Assembly (NCBI GenBank): GCA_023374025.1
Contig: SIJG01000002.1
Coordinates: 2,673,626-2,737,625 of the forward strand
Direction of reading: 5' to 3'
Length of the DNA stretch: 64,000 nucleotides
Source of the DNA: Heterodera schachtii
Taxonomy: Eukaryota > Nematoda > Chromadorea > Rhabditida > Heteroderidae
Shown here: one piece after another, positions 1-12,090 of the stretch
Layout of the letters: every line of letters starts with the position of its first letter
How positions within the stretch are numbered: the first letter of the stretch is position 1
Made by a program: the position numbers and the translations under genes
The notes under the pieces: generated by a model
What the model was told of the DNA's origin: nothing
The model's input: the letters and a program-made list of their open reading frames with translations, nothing else
Databases searched by the model: none

Positions 1-3000
1 CTTTTCCTGTCTTCTCTTCGTTCCTCTCTTCTCTCCCTCCTTTCCTCTCTTCTTTCCTCTCTCTCTTTCTCCCTCCTCTCTCCATCTCTCTTCTTTTCTT
101 TACTCTCTCTTTTTTTCTTTTCTCACTCTCTTTCCGCTCTTCTCTCCTCATCTCTTTTCTTTTCTCACTCTTCTTTCCTCCTCTCTCTTTTCTTTTCTCT
201 CTCTTCTTTTATAATAAAAAAACCAACCATTTGAATTAAAATTTGTAATATGGATTAGAATTTTCATGTTAAATACCGGTATTTAATTTATAAAAGTAAA
301 AGCAAAGCAAGTGAAAAGAAAAAAGGTGATGAAAAACCCAAATTTTATTATTGCATAATCTTTCTTTTATTTATTTACAAAATAAATATATTTGGCATTA
401 TGTTTCTTTTTGCGTAAATTTGAATCGACATTTTTTGTGACGGAATTACATCACCCAAATAATATAATAGACGAGCGGTTGGGCGCCGCTTCGCGGCGCG
501 CCAACCGCTCTTTTTAATTCTTAAAAGGTTTTTAAAAAGTTAAAGAAAATAATTTGTATTCTCTCTCTTTTCCTATCTTCTCTCCTCATCTCTCTTTTAT
601 TTTTTTCTCTCTCTCTCTCTCCTTTCCTCCTTTTCCTCCTCAGTCCCTCTTCCCCCTTTCCTCTCTTCTCTCCTGAGCCTCTCTCCTTCCTTTCCTCTCT
701 TCTCTCGTCTCTTTCTCTCTCTCTCTTTATCCTGTCTTCTTTCTCCTCACTAACTCTCTTACTCTTTATCCTTTCTTCTATTCTTTCCTTTCCTCTATCT
801 CACGCTCTCTTTTCCCTTCTTCTCTCCTCTTCTCTCTCTCCCTTCTTTCCTCTCTTCTCTCCTCCTCTCTCTTCCTCCTTTACTCTCTCTCTCTTGCTCT
901 CTCACTTTAACCATTCGTTAATTCGCACCTCTCCTCTCTCCTCTCACTCCCTTCTTTCAGCTCCTCTCTCCCTCCCCCTCTCTCAATCTTTTCCTCTCTT
1001 TTCTCCTCATTCTCTCTCCCTCCTTATCTCTCTCTTGCTCTCTCACTTTACATTTCTTTTATTTACTCACTCTCGCCTCTCCTCACTTTCTCTTCATTCC
1101 TCTCTTTTCTCTGTCTCTCGCCTCTCTTTCTCTCTCTCTTGCTTTCTCTCTTTAACCGTTCTTTTATTCTCTACTCTCCTCTTTCACTTTTTATCCTTTC
1201 CTCTATTCTCTCCTCACTCTCCCTCTCTCTCTCTATCTTTTCCTCTCATCTCTCCTCTCCTCACATTCTCTGTCTTTTCTTCCCTCCTCGCTCTCTCTCC
1301 TCTGATCTCTCCTCTCATTATCTCTCTCTCTATTGTTTTCTCTTTTCCCTTCTTTTCTCTTTGTTATTTTATCGTTTTCCTCTCTTATTTCCTCCCTCTC
1401 TCATTTTACCTCTATTCTCTCATCTCCTCACGCGCTCTCTAACGTTTACTCTCTCCTCTCCTCTCACTCTCTCCCTTAGTTTATCCTTTTTTATTCTATT
1501 CTCTTCTTTCCTCTCTTCTCTCCCTCCTCTCTCTTTCTCTCTTTTTTTTCTTTTCTCTTGCTTTTCCTCTCTTCTCTTCGTTACTCTCTTCGTCCCTCTC
1601 TTCTCTCCTCATTTCTTTTCTTTTCTCTCTCTCTTTTCCTATCTCTCTTTTCCTGTCTTCTCTTCGTTCCTCTCTTCTCTCCCTCCTTTCCTCTCTTCTT
1701 TCCTCCTCTCTCTTTCTCCCTCCTCTCTCCATCTCTCTTCTTTTCTTTACTCTCTCTTTTTTCTTTTCACACTCTGTTTCCAGTCTTCTCTTCGTTCCTC
1801 TCTTTTCTCCTCATCTCTTTTCTTTTCTCTCTTTCCTATCTCTCTTTTCCTGTCATCTTTTCGTTCCTCTCTTCTCTCCCTCCTTTCCTTTCTTCTTTTC
1901 TCCTCTCTCTTTCTCCCTCCTCTCTCCATCTCTCTTGTTTTCTTTACTCTCTCTCTCTTTTTTCTTTCTCTCTCTTTTCCTCTCTTCTCTCCTCATCTCT
2001 TTTCTTTTCTCTCTCTCATTTCCTCTCTCTCTTTTCCTGTCTTCTCTTCGTTCCTCTTTTCTCTCCCTCCTTTCCTCTCTCTCTTTCTCCCTCCTCTCTC
2101 CATCTCTCTTCTTTTCTTTACTCTCCTTTTTCTTTTCACACTCTGTTTCCAGTCTTCTCTTCGTTCCTCTCTTTTCTCCTCATCTCTTTTCTTTTCTCTC
2201 TCTCCTTTCCTCTCTCTCTTTTCCTGTCTTCTCTTCGTTCCTCTTTTCTCTCCCTCCTTTCCTCTCTCTCTTTCTCCCTCCTCTCTCCATCTCTCTTCTT
2301 TTCTTTACTCTCTCTTTTTTTCTTTTCTCACTCTCTTTCCGCTCTTCTCTCCTCATCTCTTTTCTTTTCTCTCTATCCTTTCCTATCTCTCTTTTCCTGT
2401 CTTCTTTTCGTTCCTCTCTTCTTTCCTCCTCTCTCTTTCTCCCTCCTCTCTCCATCTCTCTTCTTTTCTTTACTCTCTCTCTTTTCATTCTCTCTCTTTT
2501 CCTCTCTTCTCTTCTCTCCTCATCTCATTTCTTTTCTCTCTCTCCTTTCCTCTCTCTCTCTTTTCCTGTCTTCTTTTCGTTCCTCTCTTCTTTCCTCCTC
2601 TCTTTTTCTCCCTCCTCTCTACATCTCTCTTCTTTTCTTTACTCTCTATTTTTTCTTTTCTCACTCTCTTTCCACTCTTCTCTCCTCATCTCTCTTTTCT
2701 TTTCTCTCTCTCTCTCTTTTCCTGTCTTTTCTTCGTTCCTCTCTTCTTTCCTCCTCTCTTTTTCTCCCTCCTCTCTCAATCTCTCTTTTTTTCTTTAATC
2801 TCTCTCTCTCTTTTTTTTCTCTCTCTTTTCCTATCTTCTCTCCTCATCTCTCTTTTATTTTTTTCTCTCTCTCTCTCTCCTTTCCTCTGTCTTTTCCTCT
2901 CACTCTCTCTTCTCTTCTTTCCCCTCTTCTCTCCTCCTCTCTCTTTCTCCCCCTCCCTCTCTTTTTTCTTTTCTCTCTCTTCTTTTATAATAAAAAAACC

Positions 3001-3244
3001 AACCATTTGAATTAAAATTTGTAATATGAATTAGAATTTTCATGTTAAATACCGGTATTTAATTTATAAAAGTAAAAGCAAAGCAAGTAAAAAGAAAAAA
3101 GGTGATGAAAACCCCAAATTTTATTATTGCATAATCTTTCTTTATTTATTTACAAAACAAATATATTTGGCATTAGTTTCTTTTCGCGTAAATTTGAATC
3201 GACATTTTTTGTGACGGAATTACATCACCCAAATAATATAATAG
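1..3244. repeat. CT-rich satellite with two copies of an AT-rich module
   Basis: The + strand is almost pure C/T apart from two AT-rich inserts. A recognisable start (ctttTCCTGTCTTC) recurs near 1, 1651, 1843, 2031, 2219, 2392, 2563 and 2718, so the satellite unit is about 155-190 bp. A roughly 265-bp AT-rich module occurs at 207-471 and again at 2979-3244, nearly identical, each time directly after the CT satellite, which makes a higher-order repeat. The long Leu/Ser/Phe-rich open frames across this stretch come from base composition and are not genes. Confidence 0.9.
473..510. other. Strong GC hairpin with a TTCG loop followed by T5
   Basis: GAGCGGTTGG and CCAACCGCTC form the outer stem, a GC-rich inner stem closes a c(TTCG)g loop, and TTTTT follows directly. 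It sits exactly where the first AT-rich module (207-471) stops matching the second copy (2979-3244). It could be a small foldback insertion or a Pol III/structured RNA relic. I see no box A or box B promoter. Confidence 0.6.
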
Positions 3245-4249
3245 ATTTTATATTTTTTAATAAAATTAAAATTCTAAATTAAGCATTTACATAGATATAT
3301 AATAAATATCTAATATAGCTATTTACAGTTTTAAATGAAAGCAAAATCAAAGAAGAATTAGCTTAAGTTTCCAACCTTTAAAATAATTTAATTTTTGTCG
3401 ATATATGTACAGTATATTGCATATGATATTCTTTCATTTTATTCCGTTACGATCCATTGCCGAAATTTGAATTATCGTATCTCTCTTTAATTCTTCGAAT
3501 TTACGCCTTTTTCTTTTGTTTTCCAATTGTCAACGTATTGATTCCATTTATATTTATGGTCATTGTGTGGCGCTTTTATGTGCCGTGCCACGGGCAGCAT
3601 TAGCTTTTGGCATTTATTCCTTCCTTTTCTATGTTGCCGTGGACCCACACGAAAAAAAGAATAGAAGCGAATGAATTGTTGTGTTTCGGCATCACATGTC
3701 TCTCGCGGGGATGGCCACACTGGCGCGAGAAGCAGAAAAAAGCAGCGAGAAACTGTTGGATTTGCGCTGGGGACAGAAAGAGTTGGGCGACGATGGAAAT
3801 GGCGGGGGGGGGGGGGGGGGGGGAAAGGCAACGCCACGGCCAGCGATGGACCGCCGCATTTCGTCCCGGCACTCTTTTCACTTCACTTTCGCTTTTGTTG
3901 TTTACGCTCCTTCCATTACATATATTTAGTTCCAAATTTCACAACATTTTAGAGTCAAACATCTGTGTTTTACATACTCCGTTTGTTTGCATCTATATCA
4001 GTTTCAGTTTCCACAAAATTTGCAATTTTTGTTTGAAAAAGGGCACAAATCACACACAAAGAATGCTAAACATGTTACCACTTTTGCTTTACTCTGTTGA
4101 CTCTTTTGCTTCGGTTTTTTATTACCAATTTTACCCAACTTTTCAAGTTGATCGTCCGATCATTTACCTAACTTTTCCAAATCAGCAGATTAATTCATTC
4201 CTTCCATTCTTCGCTTTGTTACTACGATTTACACTTTCTCTTCACTCAA
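3245..4249. other. Non-coding upstream region of the reticulon gene
   Basis: AT-rich sequence to about 3600, then mixed sequence with a G18 run near 3805. The open frames here overlap on both strands and match no family I know. It is probably promoter and 5' UTR of the reticulon isoform that begins at 4250. Confidence 0.5.
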
Positions 4250-6735
4250 ATGGGCAAAATTGGCTCTCTGTTCTCCGCACTTTCGTCCCTTCTTTCTCTG
4301 CTCGTCCGTTTTTCCCTGTCTCTTCTTCAGTACGGATCTCTCGCGCTGTCCCTTTGCTTCTCCACCTTTTTGCTGGGCAAATACACAGTCAGAGCCATTC
4401 AGTCGCGCAAGGAATGTGAGTTACAAAACAACGAAATAAATTAATTAACTAATTGGCATTTAACATTCCCAATAAAAATGAATGCGTAGGGAGATTTTGT
4501 TGGCTTAGAAAAAAATTCTCGTATTCATTACTAAAATTGTCATGGAAATCAACTGACAGCAAAAATCCATCATAAATGGCGAATGCTTCGAATGCCTAAT
4601 AATCAATCCCCCCATTAACCGGCTTTATCATAATAAAATGCATATTATTCGCTTATCGGTCATTTGTGCTATTAACTAATCGCTTCCCAAATGTTTTGAT
4701 TGATGGGAGTCTCCGCTGAATAAATCGCAAAAAATTGTTTTTGCACGCCGACCAAAATTGTAACTCATTCATTTCATTGTCAGTCACTTTTCTTGCGTTG
4801 GTTGGACTATCACAAAATGAAATGAGAAATGCGAAGGCCGTCGACCTTTGCTGCTGTGGTGACATTGACCTCCCCCCAATCGTTACATTTATTAATTCAT
4901 TCATTCGTTCGTCCGTCCTTTCGTCGTTCATTCCCCGCCCATTTCTCTCTCTGTGCTCTCTCCGTTCTTTTCAGTTTCCCATTGCGCTCAATGGCGGTTC
5001 TCTCCACTTTCATCTCCCCCCAACCAAAGCATAAATCCATCATTTTTCGTTAGCTTTTTGCTTCTCCCCCCCCCCCCCCCCTCGCCCGTCCTCTCCCGCC
5101 ATTCTTCCCACCGTTCTTTGTTCCTATCGATCGCCATTCGACATATCTCTCCAATTTTTTCGTCAATTCATTTCTCCACATACATATTAGTGGATTTGCT
5201 TTCTTCACCCCCTCCCCCTCCCCCGTACTGTTTGTCCTTCACCTCTCCCGCCTCTCTCATTCCACTCACCTCCCCCCCCCCCCCCCCCCCTCTCCCCCTC
5301 TCCGCCCACTCAATCCATTCATTTCTCTGTCTCTCTGTCTGTCTTTCATATTTGTGATGACTGTCCACAGTCAATCAGCAACACTGATCCCTCTCTCCCT
5401 GCTCATTTGCTCAAAAATTAGTTTAACCCACTGCAAATTTTGACGAGACGTTGGCACTGACATTGCCAATAAAGAGCCAGGGAAGTCACAGCAATTCGAC
5501 GAGTTCACAAGCAAAGCCATGCTTCTCTTCTCCCAGTTTATCCATCGAAAAAGTCTTTTTTTCCAACGGATGGACGACCCTTCCAACTCATTCTATTCGT
5601 TCATTCATTCACCAATCCCTCCCCCCTTTCTCTCCTCTCTTTTGTGTCCCAACAATTTTTTCATTTTTCCCCATTTTGACAAATCGTTTCCCATCCTTTT
5701 TCATATTGTTCAATTAGAATGGGCGCTAAAGCGAATAATAAGCGCAATGGCCGAGTGCAATACGAACCGGCCAAAGATTTTCGTGGGAAAAGTGAGTGGG
5801 TTAGTGGAAATAAACCCGGAAAAAAGTGGGAAATTAACCAATTTTAAAAATTTAAAATTTAGTGTTGGAACTCGTCTATTGGCGCGACCCCCAAAAGAGC
5901 GGTATGAATAATTTAAAAAACAATTATTAATTTTCAAATAATTTACAATTAGACTATTATTTAGTCCGTTGACTGACTGTTACTTTGAATAGGGCAATTA
6001 ATCTTTGTTAAATTGTCAATTCCCTGCTGTTCAGGTGCCGTTTTGGCCTCTCTCTTTCTTTGCGTTTACGTCTTCCAACACTTTTCCGTCCTTTCCGTTC
6101 TCATAAATGGCGCCCTTTTCCTTTTGCTTGCCACCGTCGGCTTCCGCGTGTTTAAGCTGGCCGAAGCCCACTTCAAAAAGTTGCCCGATGCCGGCGCCAA
6201 CCCGTACCAGCAGTACTTGGACATGGAGGTGGCCGTGCCAATGGACAAACTCCACCACCATGTTGACTTGGCCGTGGAATACGCACTGTTCCTGGCCAAG
6301 AAAATCCGTCACATTTATCTGTCCGATGCTTTGCTCGACTCAATGAAGGTGTGTCAATTGTGTTGTCCCCTTTCCATTTTAAATTTTGACCTTTTCAGTT
6401 CGGTTTGATTCTCCACTCGCTGTCCTACGTGGCCAGTTGGTTCTCGGGCCTCAGTTTGTTCGTCCTCTTTGTTCTGGCCGTTTTCACAGTTCCCAAAACG
6501 TACGAACTGTACAAAGAGGTGCATTGGTTTCTTTAAAAATCAATTTCTCATTGTTAAACATTTTCCGTTTAAGCCCATTGACGGTTACGTGAACTTGGCC
6601 AAGGAGCAGTTGGAACTCTTCAGCAATTTGTGAGTTTTTCAATTACAAAAAATGTAATTAAATTGCTTTTTTTTAAGACTTCAAGAGAAGTTGCCCTTCC
6701 TCAAGTCGCCCGTGCCAGAGAAAAAGGGAGAATAA
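4250..6735 (+). CDS. Reticulon (RHD) protein, two alternative first exons
   Basis: Reticulons shape tubular endoplasmic reticulum by inserting two hydrophobic hairpins. The reticulon homology domain opens with LELVYWRDPQKSG (exon 5863-5901). A long hydrophobic hairpin follows (exon 6035-6348, including the YLDMEVAV stretch), then a second hairpin (6399-6518, SYVASWFSGLSLFVLFVLAV), then exons 6574-6629 and 6678-6735 ending in EKLPFLKSPVPEKKGE. Two upstream exons both end in phase 1 with good GTGAGT donors and both join exon 5863 in frame. 4250-4415 starts MGKIGSLFSALSS, has a hydrophobic stretch and gives 250 residues. 5719-5791 starts MGAKANNKRNGRVQYEP, is hydrophilic and gives 219 residues. 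Multiple promoters are usual for reticulon genes. Intron 1 carries poly-C tracts. No long N-terminal domain was found. Confidence 0.93.
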
Positions 6736-7642
6736 ACGAATGGACAAAAGGAAAGGGACAAGCGGAGGAGGGAAGAGAAAAGAACCCGCCAATTGCGCTT
6801 AATCTCTGCTTTATGCCACTGACAAAACTTTGCATTTTCGCTCGGCCTTTTCCCTCCCTTTGTTGTCATCAATGTTTGGGACCAAAAGACAAATGAGGGA
6901 TTGAATGGGATGGAGTGGTAATTATTTGGTAAAACGGAAACGGAGCAAAACAAAGGGATTTTCGACTTACTAAAAGGCCATCAAATGCCAATCCGATCCA
7001 TCAATCCTCATGGTGTTTGTTTGGTCATCACTCTCTTCACATCTTTTCAGAATTCCTATTCCTCCTCCTAATTTCTTATTCCGTCCTTCTCATTCTCTTC
7101 TTCGTTTGGCCACACATTTCGCCACTATTGCAATTACTCGCTTACAGTGTTTTTTCGTGTTGTTGTCGACTTTCTCTGTTCATTCCTCTTTGAGTGTTAA
7201 CAATGATTATTAAGGCAAATTTATTATTATTCTCAATTTATAATCTAAAATTGAATTGCCAGATATTTTTATACAATTGTTGGATATGGGGCGAACTCAT
7301 ACATAAATTTGTACGTAATTTTCTTGTAAACTATTTAAAAAGCTTAATGAAGAAGACATTTAATGTCTAATATACCATGAAAGAATTGGAAGAAACACAG
7401 AGGGTGGCAGGGCTGTGCAAAAAAACATTCTACTTAAATTTCATTGGAATTTTATGCTCATCCCTGAAAAATTTATGAACATCACGATTAGTTAGAGGAT
7501 TTACATGCTTTAAAGGCCAAAAATTAAAGAACAGAATCTTTGGGGGTTGATTTGGTAAGCTATGGCATAATTTCTCCTCCCTCCCACCAGTGTGACTATT
7601 TCATCAAATCCCTCCACCAGTTTCTTTTTCTGCCCATTCTGT
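6736..7642. other. Intergenic region between convergent genes
   Basis: 3' flank of the reticulon gene and of the ETF-QO gene, which converge here. AT-rich after 7200. No conserved reading frame, RNA gene or repeat is recognised. Confidence 0.5.
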
Positions 7643-10289
7643 TCACATTCCGTCGTACTTTGGTCCTCCGCCGCCCTCCGGGGCCACCCAAATGATATTT
7701 TGCAGCGGGTCTTTGATGTCACACGTTTTACAATGGATGCAATTCTTAAGGGAGGAGGGATAATATCCATTTGTCAGCTGTTTAACATTGCCAATTTGCT
7801 TTTGCCACCTGTGCGTTGATTTGCAACCGTTGCTGCGCACTCTCTGCCGAGCCCTCCTCCTTCGGCACGAATTCGTACACTGCCGCTGGACAATAGCGAC
7901 TCTCTGGGCCGGCGTACAGTGCCAAATTGACCATTTCCGGGATGGAGTCATCTTTCAACGTCAAATGGGCGGGCTGATCCTCTTCATGGTTGGTGCCTGG
8001 AAGAAAGAAGAATGGAAGGGAACAATCGAATTGAAAAGTCATGAATTTTACCGGTCAAATGGACCGATGAAAGCAAATCGAATGTCAGTGTCCCGTCCGG
8101 CTTCGGATATTCGATTTCGGAGTGCTTCTCCTTCAGCTCCGTCTTCTCATTGTCCGGGTGTCCATGGTGCATTGTCCATGGTTCAACGCCACGCCCTGAA
8201 AAACCCAATTGCTAAGAAATTACGTATGTTCACACAAACCCATGACGAAGAAAGTGCCGGTGTACGCCATGCCACCCCAAAAGCCGAGGCGTGAATTGAA
8301 CGACGGCCGAACATTGCGGCACATTCGCAACTCTTTCATCACCGGAGAGTCATCCAAAGCGGTGGCATAATTAAGCGGAGTAATTGCTGAAATAAAAATA
8401 GGGTAGATTATTGGATTAAATTTAAATAAAGATAGTTTACAACAAGAGGAAACAAATTACGATTTTGATTCAGAAAAATATTCTGTTTTATAACACACTT
8501 TGCGCTTTTTCGCCCTCCGTTTGCAATTGCTCGAAAATGCTTTCTGCCGCAATGCATCCGCTGAGCATTGCGTTGTGTGTGCCTTTGATTTTGGCAACAT
8601 TCTGCCAAGGAGAGCAAATACAAATTAGAAAAAGGAAGAATAAACAAAACCAAAAGTGACGCGCTGCAGCCCACCAGACAGCCCCCAGGAAACACCACTT
8701 TCGGCACCGATTGGAAGCCTCCCTCATTGAGTGCCCGGGCCCCGTAGCCTATCCTTCGCCCGCCCTCCAATTGTTTTCGAATGGACGGATGCGTTTTGAA
8801 CATTTGGAAGGTCTAATTGTAGGAAAAAAGAAGTTAAAAAAATTAATTAATTAATTGGAAAATGCCTTGAATGGATTAAGGAAAGGGTTTTTGTAGTCGA
8901 GAGCGACCTAAAGAAAGGGAACAGATACGATTTGGTTTATTTGTAACCCTTTTAATTTACGATAAATCCGACGGAAACAAGCGGATGTCCGTTGTCCTCC
9001 AAATGGTAAAGGAATGATCCGCCGTACTGATCCCTCGGCTAATTGGGCACTTTTGGATTATTCACTCATTTTTGGCCCTCAGTTTTTCCCACCAATGGCC
9101 ATCCCACGGTGTGTTCGGCAAAGCCCGGCCGATGCTTTGACGGGTCAATTTCCCACAGCTCTTTCAGCCCAATGCCAAAAGTCATCGGGTCTCTGCCCTC
9201 ACTGAGGCCGAATTTTTCAATGACTGACTTTGTCAGATGGCCACGACAGCCCTCAGCAAAAATTGTGCATCTGTCGAGAATGGGAAACCATTGAAAAGTC
9301 CACTGGTTAAGTATAGAAAAAATCACTTTGCTTTGAGTTCCATGCCGCGTTCAAAGCTCTCCTGTTTTGTTTTTGTTGATACTTTCTTTTTTGAACTTGG
9401 ACGAATCCCTTACCAACCTTTGGGCTTCCGTCCTTGTGAATTCCAACGTCGCCCGTGGCCACTCCGCACACCGTTTTCCCAGCCTCGTCAAAAAGCACTT
9501 CTTGTGCCGCAATGCCCGAGTACAGCTCGACCCCGTGCTCCTCCGCACGTTCGCCCAACCACCGCACCAAATGGCCAAGGCGGACTATGAAATTGCCATG
9601 GTTGTTCAGCGGGACGCCCGGGACCTTTTCGTTTGTAATAATTAGTGCAATATTTTAAAATGAAATATAGAGAAAAGAAATACCAATGGGACCGGAATTC
9701 GTCCATTTTTGGTGAGAATTGCGAATGCATCTTTCTGCGAATTGAATACTTTTTTTATTTACTTTTCAGTCGCTTGATAAACCGACCTTCACCGGCTGTT
9801 TGATGGGCGTGTCGAGTTCGCGCCAATTGGGAAAGAGACGGTCCATCCCTCCGGTCTCAATGATGGCACCGGAGAGCGTATGGGCACCGATTTCAGGAGC
9901 CTTTTCAACCAAACAAACGCGCAATTCTTGAAAAAACTCCGAAATATAGTTTCATTTTTTGAATTTGGTTTTTCTGCACACCCTTTGCCTTCTCCGCCGC
10001 CAATTGTTTGAGGCGAATGGCGGCTGAAAGTCCGGCGGGGCCACCGCCCACAATGACCACGTCGAAGTCGTCCTCAACACGAGCCATGCCCACGCCCTTC
10101 CACTGGAATTACCACATTCCAATTTACCAATTGGAATGTGTCTTTTTTAATAATTTGCGTCACCACCCTTTCGTCCTTTTCTCTCGGCCTCTGTGTGTAA
10201 TGCGTTGTCGTCCATCTCCCTTTGACCACATTTCGACGTGGCGGGCAAAAGTGCAAAAAGCGACGAATGAAGAGAAAATTGTTGGCCAT
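7643..10289 (-). CDS. ETFDH: Electron transfer flavoprotein-ubiquinone oxidoreductase (ETF-QO)
   Basis: This inner-mitochondrial-membrane enzyme passes electrons from ETF to ubiquinone during fatty-acid and amino-acid oxidation. The first exon (10289-10167) encodes a basic presequence ([14 protein letters not shown]) and [14 protein letters not shown]. Exon 2 (10102-9982) carries the FAD dinucleotide motif [20 protein letters not shown]. Later exons give [121 protein letters not shown] and [12 protein letters not shown]. The C-terminus keeps the 4Fe-4S cluster region [13 protein letters not shown] and ends [10 protein letters not shown], a typical ETF-QO end. All exons read in one phase chain. 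It lies 198 bp downstream of fsn-1 on the same strand, compatible with an operon. Several exons are split by short introns. Confidence 0.95.
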
Positions 10290-10487
10290 TTAAAAAAAAC
10301 AACCAAAAACGGTTAATGAATCAGAAAAAAAAGTGTGGAAATGAAAATATGAAGGAAAAGAACCAAAAGTCAAAACAATAAAACAAGAAAAAAATATATT
10401 TATTAGGACCAAAAGAGGCAATTAAATTAGCAATTAATTGAGATCAAGCAAAATATTGGAATGAGAAATTGAAAAATTAAAAAGAAT

Positions 10488-11666
10488 TTATCCGACAATT
10501 GGAGGGCCGAGGTAAACCTAAAACAAAATGAGAGATATCATAGAAAGTGAAAAATTGAGGACCATTGTGACTTCGGTGTTCCCATACACAGCGCAAATGG
10601 CCGGGAACAGACGCACCGGTGGCAAATTGGAAAAGGCGAGCCCAAAGAATTCGTCGCCCTTCTCAAAGTACAATTGTCCCCTGCCGTGGTCCAAAACCAT
10701 TCGGACCCTTTCGCCGATCTGACAAATGAATGAATGGCGGTGAGTCTTCTGCTGGTGGCTGATGTACGACTGACTTGGTATTTGGGCGCGTTGTTCAGAC
10801 GCGGGTACCGTTCCACGAATTCGCCGTTGTGTGCAATTGTGTTGTTCACCAAATTCCATCCCCTAAAGGTTGGCGAAGCAAATGCAAAAATTGAAAGACA
10901 AAAAAATTCACTGATTAAAAGCCAATTACCAGCTTTGGTCGTCGCTGCCAATTAACGGCAAATAACCGGGACAATGCAACGCGGCATGTCTTAAGGCACA
11001 AAACATTGGAAATTCTCCAAAGGCACGCATTTTGGCAACTTTGTCGCCACTCCAACAACAGCGGTCGTTCCGAGTGGGCCTTCCCAGCAAAATTCCCAAC
11101 AGTGCGCCCCGCCAGAAACGCCAACTTTGCCCCGAATTCCATCCGTACTCTGTGCAATGGGCTGCCGATGGACGGTGAAACCATTGGTGCGGACAAAAGC
11201 ATTTCTGAAAGGAGAAAGGGCCGTAGAGGCAAAAAACAGTGGCAATTTGCAACACCGAGAACAGTCCGATGGGTTCCATGCGTGTTTAAACGCCCTCAAC
11301 ATTTCCCTGTGGGAGGAAATGTTGACAAACAAATACGGGTCGGACAGCGCGCTCTCCGGCAGCTGAGCACGAGCATGGTGAGCCCACAGATCGAAGTCCT
11401 GGAAAAGAGGAACTCAAAACAAACAGGGCAATTAATTAATAAATTTAGGCAATTAGCACTAATGAACACACATTTGAGTCCACGATGAATTTCCAACTGC
11501 GACAAACGAGCGAAACAGCGCCCAACTCAGCCACACTCAAATGCCCAAAGATGCGGACGAGCACAGCGCGGGGCAAACGCGAGGCAGAGATGTCCACGCG
11601 ACGCCGGTGGTGATGGCCCCTCTTCGGAACGGTCGGCTGAGTCTCGGATGGACAGGGAGGGTCCAT
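10488..11666 (-). CDS. fsn-1: F-box/SPRY synaptic protein (FSN-1 / FBXO45)
   Basis: FSN-1 is the substrate adaptor of the RPM-1/Highwire/PAM ubiquitin ligase that limits synapse growth. ATG at 11666 opens [20 protein letters not shown], followed by an F-box ([20 protein letters not shown], then [16 protein letters not shown]). A linker exon follows ([19 protein letters not shown]). The SPRY domain runs through [89 protein letters not shown] and [20 protein letters not shown], and ends VYLGPPIVG. Order and length match FBXO45/FSN-1, about 255 residues. The stop codon is at 10488-10490. The ETF-QO gene starts 198 bp downstream on the same strand. Exon borders in the linker are approximate. Confidence 0.93.
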
Positions 11667-12082
11667 CAGAAAAGCAACTGAAGCAAAACATTGCATGTTC
11701 AACATCACAATTGAAAAAAGAGACAGGTATTAACAGAATAAACAAACAAATAAACATTTAACTCGACATATATATTAAAAAAGGGGGGGGTCGGAAACTT
11801 TTTTGCGAAAGGGGGTCGGCTGAGTCAATGGCAATTCGTATAATTTTTCTTAAATAAAGCCAAATCTAAGCTTAGGCCCAAAGCCGAAGCACGCCTAATC
11901 CTAGGCTAAAGCTTACGAAAAATGTATGATAATTTTTTAGTGAAAACAAACAAAAAACAATCAAATGTAAATGTTGGGGAATTAAAAGAAAGTTAATAAA
12001 GCTGGAAATAGAGAAAGACAAAACAACTTTTTCTTAAGCAAAATATTGTTTCATCGGAAATCAACCTTTAAGTTCTTATTTA
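11667..12082. other. Upstream region of fsn-1
   Basis: AT-rich with a G8 run near 11785 and a small imperfect palindrome at 11868-11917 built on TAAGCTTAGGC and AGGCTAAAGCTTA. No coding or RNA gene seen. Confidence 0.4.
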
Positions 12083-12090
12083 ATTATTAA

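Noticed and set aside
894..3015. Very long Leu/Ser/Phe-rich open frames on +
   Set aside because: The sequence is a C/T satellite that lacks stop codons by composition in several frames at once; no domain and no splice structure.
11868..11917. Small palindrome considered as a MITE
   Set aside because: Arms are short and imperfect, and no target duplication was found.
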